This document shows, one piece after another, positions 47,765-55,800 of a stretch of 64,000 nucleotides of DNA. The notes under the pieces were generated by a model. That model was not told the origin of the DNA and made no database searches. It was given only the letters and a program-made list of their open reading frames with translations. The translations under genes and the position numbers were made by a program. How positions within the stretch are numbered: position 1 is the first letter of the stretch; each line of letters begins with the position of its first letter. The stretch spans positions 62,001-126,000 of the forward strand of contig NZ_JAGGJF010000001.1 in NCBI RefSeq assembly GCF_030466405.1, read 5' to 3'. The stretch comes from Pseudidiomarina terrestris (GTDB taxonomy: Bacteria > Pseudomonadota > Gammaproteobacteria > Enterobacterales > Alteromonadaceae).

Positions 47765-49378
47765 ATGAGTGACTTACAGCAGCTCTACCAACAAGCAGGA
47801 AAGGCATTCCAAACAGGTCATTTTAGTGACGCGGAGCACCACTGCCGCAAGCTTTTACGCTATAACGGCAAGCACTCTGACGTCCTGCATTTACTGGCAC
47901 TTAGCCTGCAAAATCAGCATCAGGTAAAAGCCGCGGCCACACACCTCAACAATGCCCTTAAGTATCAGCCGCTGCATCATCCTTCGCGTAAAACCCTGAT
48001 TAGCCTCTATACCGAAAACGGCCAGTTTGACCTTGCCCAGAAACACTGTCAGATTCTCCTTGGCCAACAATCGCAAAACCCGGACGCCTACTTCCTGGTC
48101 GCCAAGCTTTACCGTTCCATGGGGCTGACTGAGCGCGCGCTAAAGGCGTTATTAACCGCACGGCAGGCGCTGCCTGAGCCATCACCGCTGATCGACTACC
48201 TGTTGGCCTGTGTCTACTATGACATGGATGAGCACCAGCAGACCGAAGCGATTTTGCAAAACCTGGTCCGCCAGCTACCTGAGTACATTGATGCCCACAT
48301 TGCTTTGAATAAACTGTATTGGGAGCATGGCCCTGACGATAAGTTTCTGACCTCGCTGCAGGATGCACTTGCCCAGCATCCCGATTCCAGACCCTTGCAT
48401 CATAGTTTGTGTGCTCACTTGCTGATGGCCGGACGCCCTGAAGACTGTGAGCAGGCCTGCGAACAAACGTTAAGCAAATTTCCTGACGGTGCGGAATTTT
48501 TTCATCTGCGTGGTTCGGCCTTATGCCGTTTGCAGCGTAGTGACGAAGCTTTGCGCTGCTATCAGCGCGCAGTCGAACTACAGCCCGACGTACTGCGCCA
48601 TCGCATTGATTATGGCACCTCATTGCTACGTAGTGGTGACTTTAAGGCAGCGCTAGCTCAGTACCTTGCCGTTGAGAAAATGCACCCTGACAGCCAGGAA
48701 ATGCTGGCGTATAAGGCGCTTTGCTTGCATGCTCTGGGCGATCCTGAGGCGGAGCAACTGAACAACTACAATGATTTCGTCCAAATCATTGCGCTTGAGC
48801 CACCGGCCCATTATCCGAGCCGCGAAGCCTTCATGGCTGAACTTGCTGATACCTTACAGGGCTTGCATAAAACCCAACAACAGCCGCTGGATCAAAGCGT
48901 GCGTAATGGCACCCAGACCGTGGGTAACTTACTGGCCCAGCAGGCACCAGTTATTGGCGAATTCAAAACCATGCTGGAGCACGCAGCCAAAACCTATCTG
49001 GCCAAGCTACCTGACGATGCCCGGCACCCGCTGTTACGGCGCAAAACTAACGGTGTGCGCTTCACCGGGGCCTGGTCCGTGCGACTTAGCGAAAATGGCT
49101 TTCACTCCAATCATGTTCACCCCGAAGGCTGGGTCTCTTGCTGCACCTATATTCAACTACCCGCGCAGGTTCGCGCCGATGACGACAGCCGCGCGGGTTG
49201 GATCAAATTTGGTGACTCCGGGTTGGAATTGCCCGGTACGGAAATTCCTCAGCATGCAGTCTGTCCGCAGGTGGGCTATTGCGTGTTCTTTCCCAGCTAC
49301 TTCTTCCACGGCACTGTGCCGTTTCAGGGAGAAGGTGTGCGCATGACCGCGCCCTGCGATATTTCCCCGGCCTGGTAA
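47765..49378 (+). CDS. TPR protein with C-terminal 2OG-Fe(II) oxygenase domain
   Basis: 537-aa cytoplasmic protein with no signal peptide. TPR-like helical repeats fill residues 1 to about 330 (YQQAGKAFQTGHFSDAEHHC, ALRCYQRAVELQPD). The C-terminal part (about 430-537) matches the putative 2-oxoglutarate/iron oxygenase family often fused to TPRs. Likely metal ligands are His450/His452 in NHVHPEG and His515 in FFHGTVP; Arg526 in GVRMTAPCD likely binds 2-oxoglutarate. It would hydroxylate a protein or peptide held by the TPRs; the substrate is unknown. Convergent with the sulfotransferases, 4 bp apart. Confidence 0.8.
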   Translation: MSDLQQLYQQAGKAFQTGHFSDAEHHCRKLLRYNGKHSDVLHLLALSLQNQHQVKAAATHLNNALKYQPLHHPSRKTLISLYTENGQFDLAQKHCQILLGQQSQNPDAYFLVAKLYRSMGLTERALKALLTARQALPEPSPLIDYLLACVYYDMDEHQQTEAILQNLVRQLPEYIDAHIALNKLYWEHGPDDKFLTSLQDALAQHPDSRPLHHSLCAHLLMAGRPEDCEQACEQTLSKFPDGAEFFHLRGSALCRLQRSDEALRCYQRAVELQPDVLRHRIDYGTSLLRSGDFKAALAQYLAVEKMHPDSQEMLAYKALCLHALGDPEAEQLNNYNDFVQIIALEPPAHYPSREAFMAELADTLQGLHKTQQQPLDQSVRNGTQTVGNLLAQQAPVIGEFKTMLEHAAKTYLAKLPDDARHPLLRRKTNGVRFTGAWSVRLSENGFHSNHVHPEGWVSCCTYIQLPAQVRADDDSRAGWIKFGDSGLELPGTEIPQHAVCPQVGYCVFFPSYFFHGTVPFQGEGVRMTAPCDISPAW

Positions 49379-49382
49379 CCGT

Positions 49383-50900
49383 CTAAGGCTGCTTCGGCAG
49401 CTCTGGCAACTCTGGCAGAAAGTCGGCGTAGTTGCGCCAACGTCCTGACGAGCTTTGATAAAGCGGCTGCCGCACCTGCCACACACTGGCCGTACGAACG
49501 CTATTGTTACGCCGGTGAAAGTCCAGACAACTCTCCTGCCAGTCTAAACCAAGCTCGGCAAGCACCGGCTCCAGCTGCTGCTGTGGGGCTGCGACCAATT
49601 GATCGTAATTGACCACCTGTAAATCATCGCCGAGTACCTGCTGCCAGTGTCGTAACAGATCGTTCTCAAGCTCTATATAGCACAGGATATCCTCGAACCG
49701 GTTGGCATACGCCATCGAAGAACCCAATCGGGTAAAGTACACCGATAAGGCATTATCCAGGGGGTGGCGACGGGTGACGATAAATTTTGCCTGCGGCAAA
49801 GCACGCTTAATTAAACCAAGCAACCAGATACTGTCAGGACGCTTATCGGTAAAATAGCGAACATCGCCTAATCGTTCCCTCACAAAGGCAAGGTAGTCAC
49901 GTCCCAGCGAGACAAAGTCCTGATCACGTTGCTGCGCGAGGTAGTCCCTCAGGCCGCCATCGCCCTGCGCCTGAATCCGCTGCCACAAGCGCGGGAAAAA
50001 TTCTAACTCGCCACCGCTACTTATCGCACTATGACCGCCCAGCATTTGCTCAAGCAAAGTTGAGCCCGAGCGGAACATACCGCAAACAAAGACCGGTTGC
50101 TGGGCCGCGTCTGCATCGACGGTAGCGCGCGGTAACGGCAGGTTGAATTCAACCTGCAAACTCTGCAGCAACGCTCGCTGCCGGGTCTCATCCCAGGCGG
50201 GCATGGTGGTCGCGTTCCATTGATTCGCTTGTTGATAATACTGCCACGCCTCAGCGTAAGCGCCACAATCGTTGCACAACTTGCCCAGCGCATAAGCCGC
50301 ATCAATACGCTCGTTTAACGGCACCCGCTGGGTGGTCACCAACTGTTGCAACTTAGCAATGAGGGGATCAGCGCTGGTCTCTGCCCTATGCACGTCCGCA
50401 AGACGCACGTAGGCCATGGCAAAATTTGGGGCATAATGAATGACCCTGGAAAAATAGTGTGCCGCCTGTTTTTTGTCACCGTTTTGTTCATAGCAATTGG
50501 CGAGATTATAAAGTGCCGGCACGTAGCCAGGCGCGATGCGCAGGGCTTCCTGAAAGGCTGCGATGGCATTGTCGTTCTGCAGTAAGCCTTCGTTGTAGAT
50601 CACACCAATATTGGTGTACACCTCTTCCGGCTGGCTAATCCCCAGCTCCAATGCCCGCTGGTAGTGAGCAATAGCTTGCGGATACAGACCCGCAGCGCGG
50701 CAATAATAACCGCAATTAAACTGCGCACCCGCATGGCGCTGGTGGTGCGCGATATAATCAAGGTAAAGCGTTGCCGCCCGCGCCTGATCGCCCTGCTGTA
50801 CCGCTAATGCGGCAGCTTCGTCCAACAACTCCAGCCGCTGCGGAGACGCAGCAAGCCGCTGACAGAGCGCATCAAACTGGCGGGCAACTGCGGGGTTCAC
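49383..50900 (-). CDS. TPR-containing sulfotransferase, copy 1
   Basis: 505-aa cytoplasmic protein. Tetratricopeptide repeats cover residues 1 to about 170 (AIAHYQRALELGISQPEEVYTNIGVIYNEG). The sulfotransferase domain runs from about 265. The PAPS 5'-phosphosulfate loop is VCGMFRSGSTLLEQMLGG and the 3'-phosphate region FIVTRRHPLDNALSVYF. The fold is shared with tyrosylprotein sulfotransferases. The GTG start has GAGG upstream and lies 4 bp after copy 2. No APS kinase gene is nearby, so PAPS must come from elsewhere. Confidence 0.85.
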   Translation of the reverse strand: MNPAVARQFDALCQRLAASPQRLELLDEAAALAVQQGDQARAATLYLDYIAHHQRHAGAQFNCGYYCRAAGLYPQAIAHYQRALELGISQPEEVYTNIGVIYNEGLLQNDNAIAAFQEALRIAPGYVPALYNLANCYEQNGDKKQAAHYFSRVIHYAPNFAMAYVRLADVHRAETSADPLIAKLQQLVTTQRVPLNERIDAAYALGKLCNDCGAYAEAWQYYQQANQWNATTMPAWDETRQRALLQSLQVEFNLPLPRATVDADAAQQPVFVCGMFRSGSTLLEQMLGGHSAISSGGELEFFPRLWQRIQAQGDGGLRDYLAQQRDQDFVSLGRDYLAFVRERLGDVRYFTDKRPDSIWLLGLIKRALPQAKFIVTRRHPLDNALSVYFTRLGSSMAYANRFEDILCYIELENDLLRHWQQVLGDDLQVVNYDQLVAAPQQQLEPVLAELGLDWQESCLDFHRRNNSVRTASVWQVRQPLYQSSSGRWRNYADFLPELPELPKQP

Positions 50901-50904
50901 CGAA

Positions 50905-52473
50905 TCAAACCTCGCCGTCTAACGCGCTTTGCAGCGCCTGTAGCTGTTTTGCATAAGCTTTGCTATGACCGATGCCATGCTGGTAGATACGCGTCGTCAG
51001 CGGCTCGCCACGAGCTGTGGTGACACTTGGTACCTGCTTGACGAAGTCATCCTGCGCAGAGGCGGCTTGCAAACCACAGAAATCGAGAATTTTTTGCTCT
51101 GTCGTTTCGGTGTCTTCAACAAAGGCCTCGTAGGTCACTGTAAGCAGCTCGTCACCCAGACTCTGCTGCCAGGCGGACATAATCGCCTGATAATGGCGAT
51201 AATAACGGCCAAGCTCTTCCTGATCGTAGGCGAACGCATAACGGTCGGCGAACAAGGTGCGATAAATCGACCAGCAGGTGTCGAGTGCATCACGCTCTAC
51301 ATGAATGATTTTGGCGTTCGGTAAGGCTTTTTTTAACATGCCACAGTAAAGGAAGTTAAACGGCAGTTTATCCACGACGTAACTGTTTCCGTCGGCAACG
51401 TCCTGCAGCTGTTTCAGATAGGCTTTGCCGAGTTCGCCGTAGTTGATCGCGGCGATGGCCTGCGCCCGTGTTGCGCCCGGATGCGCCGCCAGATAGGCAC
51501 TGATCGCCTCACCCAATAACTGTGGAAAATCTGGAAACTCACCGGCGGAGGTCACTTGCGGATGCGCATGCAAGTAGCGCTCAATTAAAGTTGCGCCACT
51601 GCCTGGCATACTCACGACAAAAATAGGGGTCAATTCGGCGTTTTTGTTGGCGCGTCCCTGGCTCTTCCAGGTGCTGGCAACATCCGCCATTTGCGTCAGC
51701 GCATCAAGCTCTGCCGCTTCATTGTAGGGGGTAATCTTCTTCTGTAAGGCATTCCCCGAGGTTACAGCGGCAAATGCTTGTTCGTGCAGCCCCAAGTCGT
51801 CGGCTTCTTTGCCTAACGCAAACCAGATCGGTGTGTCCGCGACTTCATCCTTACGTGCACGATCTGCCAGTTGCTCCACGTGATTTTTTGTTTTGGTTTG
51901 TTTACGGAGCAGTGCGCGGACGTAAAACGCCATACTCGGCGCATCTTTTTGCTCACAGACAGCATTCGCCAGCTTCTCTGCAGCTTTGTGTTTACCAACG
52001 AACCACTGATTCAAAGCCTCATCGAAGGCTAACACAGAGTCTTCTTCGTGCGCTTTGCGAAGGAGTGTAAGCAGTTCAAGGGCCTGCTCAGGTCGATTAA
52101 GTTGGGTGTAGAAACGGGCAAGCTGTTGCTGGTAGTTTTTGTTGTCCGTGGCTAACTTCTTCGCGTGTTCTAATGCTTTAGCCAGCTGTTTACGCTCGCG
52201 CAGGCTGGTTAATAAATGCAGTTTATCGATGTGCAAGGCAGGCTGATCGGGCATCAGCTCAATGGCGCGATTCAAATGGGCCAGGGAGCTTCTGAGTGCG
52301 CCTGTTTTATGATGCAGCTGTGCCGCTAAATGCACTACCGCTGCTGAATCCGGTGCACGTTGCACCTGCGCATCAATATAATCCCGGGCTGCTTGCTGTT
52401 GCCCACCTTTCAACAACGCATTCAGGTACTGACCAAGCTGTTGTACTGAAGGAACCTCTGACTGATCATTCAT
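50905..52473 (-). CDS. TPR-containing sulfotransferase, copy 2
   Basis: 522-aa paralogue of the previous gene with the same layout. TPRs are at about residues 1-190. The sulfotransferase domain runs from about 285 with VVSMPGSGATLIERYLHAHP as the phosphosulfate loop and IIHVERDALDTCWSIYRTLF as the 3'-phosphate region. The Arg usual in the loop (PRSGTT) is Gly here, which may alter donor binding. AGGGA lies 8 nt before the ATG. It lies 100 bp after the TonB receptor on the same strand, past a hairpin terminator. Confidence 0.83.
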   Translation of the reverse strand: MNDQSEVPSVQQLGQYLNALLKGGQQQAARDYIDAQVQRAPDSAAVVHLAAQLHHKTGALRSSLAHLNRAIELMPDQPALHIDKLHLLTSLRERKQLAKALEHAKKLATDNKNYQQQLARFYTQLNRPEQALELLTLLRKAHEEDSVLAFDEALNQWFVGKHKAAEKLANAVCEQKDAPSMAFYVRALLRKQTKTKNHVEQLADRARKDEVADTPIWFALGKEADDLGLHEQAFAAVTSGNALQKKITPYNEAAELDALTQMADVASTWKSQGRANKNAELTPIFVVSMPGSGATLIERYLHAHPQVTSAGEFPDFPQLLGEAISAYLAAHPGATRAQAIAAINYGELGKAYLKQLQDVADGNSYVVDKLPFNFLYCGMLKKALPNAKIIHVERDALDTCWSIYRTLFADRYAFAYDQEELGRYYRHYQAIMSAWQQSLGDELLTVTYEAFVEDTETTEQKILDFCGLQAASAQDDFVKQVPSVTTARGEPLTTRIYQHGIGHSKAYAKQLQALQSALDGEV

Positions 52474-52521
52474 ACTTTCATTCCCTATGCATGACAGGTG
52501 TCATTTTTCGATCTGACAAAT

Positions 52522-52552
52522 AAAAACGGCGACAAAAATGTCGCCGTTTTAT
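52522..52552 (-). terminator. Hairpin terminator between the TonB receptor and the sulfotransferases
   Basis: Perfect 12-bp stem AAAACGGCGACA / TGTCGCCGTTTT with a 4-nt loop and T-run, read on the minus strand. It should lower expression of the two sulfotransferases relative to the receptor. Confidence 0.8.
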
Positions 52553-52573
52553 TTAACGCTAATTTACTCGCTA

Positions 52574-55432
52574 TTAGAAGCGGAAAGTCACGTTTGCGTG
52601 GATGTAACGACCCAATGTGTCGTAGAAACCAGCAATTGTGTTTGCGTTAGTTGCGATTGCACCGCCAACCAGTGGTGGCTCTTTGTCAAGGATGTTGTTC
52701 ACACCGAATAACAATGACGTGTTCTCGTTCAGATCGAACGTGGTTACGATATCAAGGTAGCTTTGCGCTTTGATACCGCCGTCAGCGATCAACAGTTGGT
52801 CGACATCTTCGTCATAGCCGATATCGCCGAAGTAACGCCATTTCGCCTGAGCAGTCCAGAACGAGTCAGACGAGTAGGTTACTGTTAACGAGTGACGCCA
52901 ATCTGGCTGCGGGAAACATACTGAGTTAACTAAGCCAGCACAATCCTGACCAGTGCTATCAGCGTATTTCTCAAGGTAGTATGAACCGTTCATACGTGCA
53001 GTGACTGTACCGCCCATCACGTCTTCCATGATGTAGTTAGCGTTCAAGTCAACACCACGGTAGGTTTCTTCACCAACGTTTACGTTAGTTGCGATGACGA
53101 AGCCATTGCTACCACGCCACAAGCTGCCTGATGGTGCACGGACAACGTTGTCACAGTACTGAGCTTGACCTGTCAGAGCACACTGATCAAGAGTGTTTTG
53201 TGCACCAACAGTACCGATAACGTCAGCGATATCGATCGCCCAGTAGTCAACGGTGAAGTTCAGGTTGTCAGTTGGGTTAGCAACGATACCAACGGTGTAG
53301 GTATCAGCAACTTCTGGCTCAAGGTTGACGTTACCGCCGAACAAGCCGTTGTACTGAGACGCTGGGTTAGCATCAACGTTACCGTACTGAGAAGCGCTCA
53401 CGCCAGTGTTCGCACACTGTGCCTGAGTGAACTCAGGGTTGGCGCCGGCACATGGGTCAGTACCCTGCCATAGACCAACTGAAGTTGCAGAGAACAATTC
53501 AGCAACGTTTGGAGCACGTACCGCGCGGTTGTAGCTTGCACGCAGTTTCCAATCAGAAGTGATGTTGTAGTCTAAAGCAACTTTATAAGTTGTCTCTTTA
53601 CCTGAACTGCTGTAATCAGAGAAACGCAGACCTAAATCAACAGTCATGCTCTCGATACCAGCGCGACCTTCAGCGATAGGAACACTCAACTCACTGAAGA
53701 TTTCTTTAACGGTGTAACCACCAGCTAAGCTGTTAGTAGGACCGCCCTGGCCAGCCAATGCACCTTCTTGATAGATGGTGTCAGCAGTACGTTCGAAGTC
53801 GATTTCACGTGACTCGACACCGATTACTGCAGCAGTAGGCAGATCAGATGTTGGGAACGTCGCGTCCAGCTCACCAGTTAAGTAACCGTTCACGATACGC
53901 TGTGAAGTGGTACCAGTCATGATGGCAACACCACCAAGTGTGTCAGCCGCTGCACCAGTTACGCCACCTGGAGTGAATACGTTATACGGAGTACAGCCTT
54001 CACCACAAGCGTCATAGCCTTCAGCGCCTAACGCCTGACCTACATATGGAATGTAGAAGTCATTAACGTAAGCAGTGCTTGATGAAGTTGAGCCATACTG
54101 GAATGACAGGTCATAAGACCAGTTAGCACTCAGGTAACCTTCAGCACCAGCAACGATACGGAACGCGTTGTGCTCAAGGTTGTTCATACGAGGACCGCCC
54201 TCAACGTTACGCTTACCGATGTAGGCACCGACTTGCTCAACGTCTGGACCAAACTGGTCATAGAATTGTGAACGTTGCGTGTCGCTAAACAGCGGGCTGT
54301 CCACATCTAAAACTGCCTGGAATGCGTAGAACGTACCAGATTCAGCGATTTGCGCTGCAGTACGGTCATGCATGTAGCTGATTTCCATGTATGGACGGAA
54401 AGCGTCGCTCACATCATAGTCTACGAAAGCACCCATAGTGTAACGAGTGTCAGGACGCATGAAGTGGTTGACTGGCGCGTAGTTATAAACGTTGCTGCCG
54501 TCATATGGAGAGAAGCTACCGTCTTGATTCAGTGACCACCAAACTTCCTGGTCAAGATCATATTCACCATCAACGATTGGTGCGAAGAAGGTATTAGGTA
54601 ATGGCGCAGTTGAAGAACCACCACAAGCAGTACCCGCTGCGTTCAGTGCACATGACGAGTAGTCACGCGTTTCCTGACGCATTTCGTTGATTTGACGCCA
54701 TGTTGCATAGGCTGTCGCTTGACCTTTACCGCCAGCGAAGCTGCCACCCATGGTCAGGTCGATGTTGTACGTTTTACCTTCGATACCTGAACCACCGTTC
54801 GGGTAATCAAAGTTACGCTCATCCATCAAACCCTGGATGTATTCGTTGTTGTTGTTGTGCTGGTAACCTGAAGCGCCGACGTTGATTTCAACGCCTTCAA
54901 AGTCATCTTTCATGACAAAGTTAACAACACCAGCTACCGCATCGGCGCCGTAAGTTGCAGAACCACCACCAGTCAGAACTTCTACACGCTCAACCAAAGC
55001 AGCTGGTACTTGGTTAACGTCAGGTGCTTGTGAATAAACACCACCTGGCTGTAGGCGACGGCCGTTCATCAGAACCAAGGTACGGTTAACACCGATACCA
55101 CGAAGGTCAAGTGTAGCAACACCAGACGCGCCGTTAGCGATGAATGAAGTTTGCGCAGCTTCTACCTGAGGCAGGCTGTTCATCAAATCTTCGATACGGG
55201 TAAAACCAGAAGCTTTAATTTCTTCTGAAGAGGTGATTTGTACTGGGCTTGATGATTCATAGTCAGTACGTTTGATACGCGAACCTGTTACCGTGATTCG
55301 CTCTTGAGCTTCTTCTGCTTGCTCGTCGTCAGCCTGCGCTTGAGCTGCAGCAGTTCCTGACATGGCAAGAGAAGCGCCACCGAACATTAATGCTAAGCGG
55401 ATAGACTTAGCCATTTTGCTATTCTTATACAT
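52574..55432 (-). CDS. TonB-dependent outer-membrane receptor 1
   Basis: 952-aa receptor with a signal peptide (about residues 1-32, TAAAQAQA) and a plug domain with TonB-box-like ERITVTGSRIKRTDYESSSP. GGGSATYGADAVAGVVNFVMK and LRASYNRAVRAPNVAELF are typical of the large peptide/oligosaccharide receptors of marine gammaproteobacteria. It ends in aromatic NVTFRF for barrel insertion. The ATG at 55432 is supported by GGGAG 10-14 nt upstream; a GTG at 55453 overlaps that site. It is divergent from its paralogue and leads the sulfotransferase genes. Substrate unknown. Confidence 0.9.
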   Translation of the reverse strand: MYKNSKMAKSIRLALMFGGASLAMSGTAAAQAQADDEQAEEAQERITVTGSRIKRTDYESSSPVQITSSEEIKASGFTRIEDLMNSLPQVEAAQTSFIANGASGVATLDLRGIGVNRTLVLMNGRRLQPGGVYSQAPDVNQVPAALVERVEVLTGGGSATYGADAVAGVVNFVMKDDFEGVEINVGASGYQHNNNNEYIQGLMDERNFDYPNGGSGIEGKTYNIDLTMGGSFAGGKGQATAYATWRQINEMRQETRDYSSCALNAAGTACGGSSTAPLPNTFFAPIVDGEYDLDQEVWWSLNQDGSFSPYDGSNVYNYAPVNHFMRPDTRYTMGAFVDYDVSDAFRPYMEISYMHDRTAAQIAESGTFYAFQAVLDVDSPLFSDTQRSQFYDQFGPDVEQVGAYIGKRNVEGGPRMNNLEHNAFRIVAGAEGYLSANWSYDLSFQYGSTSSSTAYVNDFYIPYVGQALGAEGYDACGEGCTPYNVFTPGGVTGAAADTLGGVAIMTGTTSQRIVNGYLTGELDATFPTSDLPTAAVIGVESREIDFERTADTIYQEGALAGQGGPTNSLAGGYTVKEIFSELSVPIAEGRAGIESMTVDLGLRFSDYSSSGKETTYKVALDYNITSDWKLRASYNRAVRAPNVAELFSATSVGLWQGTDPCAGANPEFTQAQCANTGVSASQYGNVDANPASQYNGLFGGNVNLEPEVADTYTVGIVANPTDNLNFTVDYWAIDIADVIGTVGAQNTLDQCALTGQAQYCDNVVRAPSGSLWRGSNGFVIATNVNVGEETYRGVDLNANYIMEDVMGGTVTARMNGSYYLEKYADSTGQDCAGLVNSVCFPQPDWRHSLTVTYSSDSFWTAQAKWRYFGDIGYDEDVDQLLIADGGIKAQSYLDIVTTFDLNENTSLLFGVNNILDKEPPLVGGAIATNANTIAGFYDTLGRYIHANVTFRF

Positions 55433-55800
55433 TATTTCTTCTCCCTGGATCACTTAGGATTAGTGATTTTCAAACAAACTAAACCGCTTTAAAACCGCTG
55501 GTCTAGCAAGTACTTGAATCGACAGTAAGCATGATTTTCAGGCCTAATTACGATCAAGTCTCCTTGATACTAATTAAAAAGTAGTGAGAGCGCAAGCACC
55601 TAAAGTGTACGAATTTACGCCAGGAGCGGCATTACAGTAAGATTAACCTTTAGGCTAACTTCTCCCTACATTTGCTTTTTTCTTCACCTATAAACTCCGT
55701 TTGATACCTTTTTTGCCGCATCGCTCACCTGAGCCGCTAGCTTGCCGCCTGCTTTAGCAAAGCGAAATAAAACAACAATCCATCTCTAGGGAGTATCACC
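55433..55800. promoter_or_regulatory. Divergent control region of the two TonB receptors
   Basis: 368 bp without a gene. It must hold the promoters of both receptor genes. A TTGATC with a weak downstream -10 was seen on the minus strand, but nothing I would call with confidence. Its receptor 1 end carries the 15-mer TTCTCCCTGGATCAC (55439-55453), repeated at 61385-61399. Confidence 0.5.
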
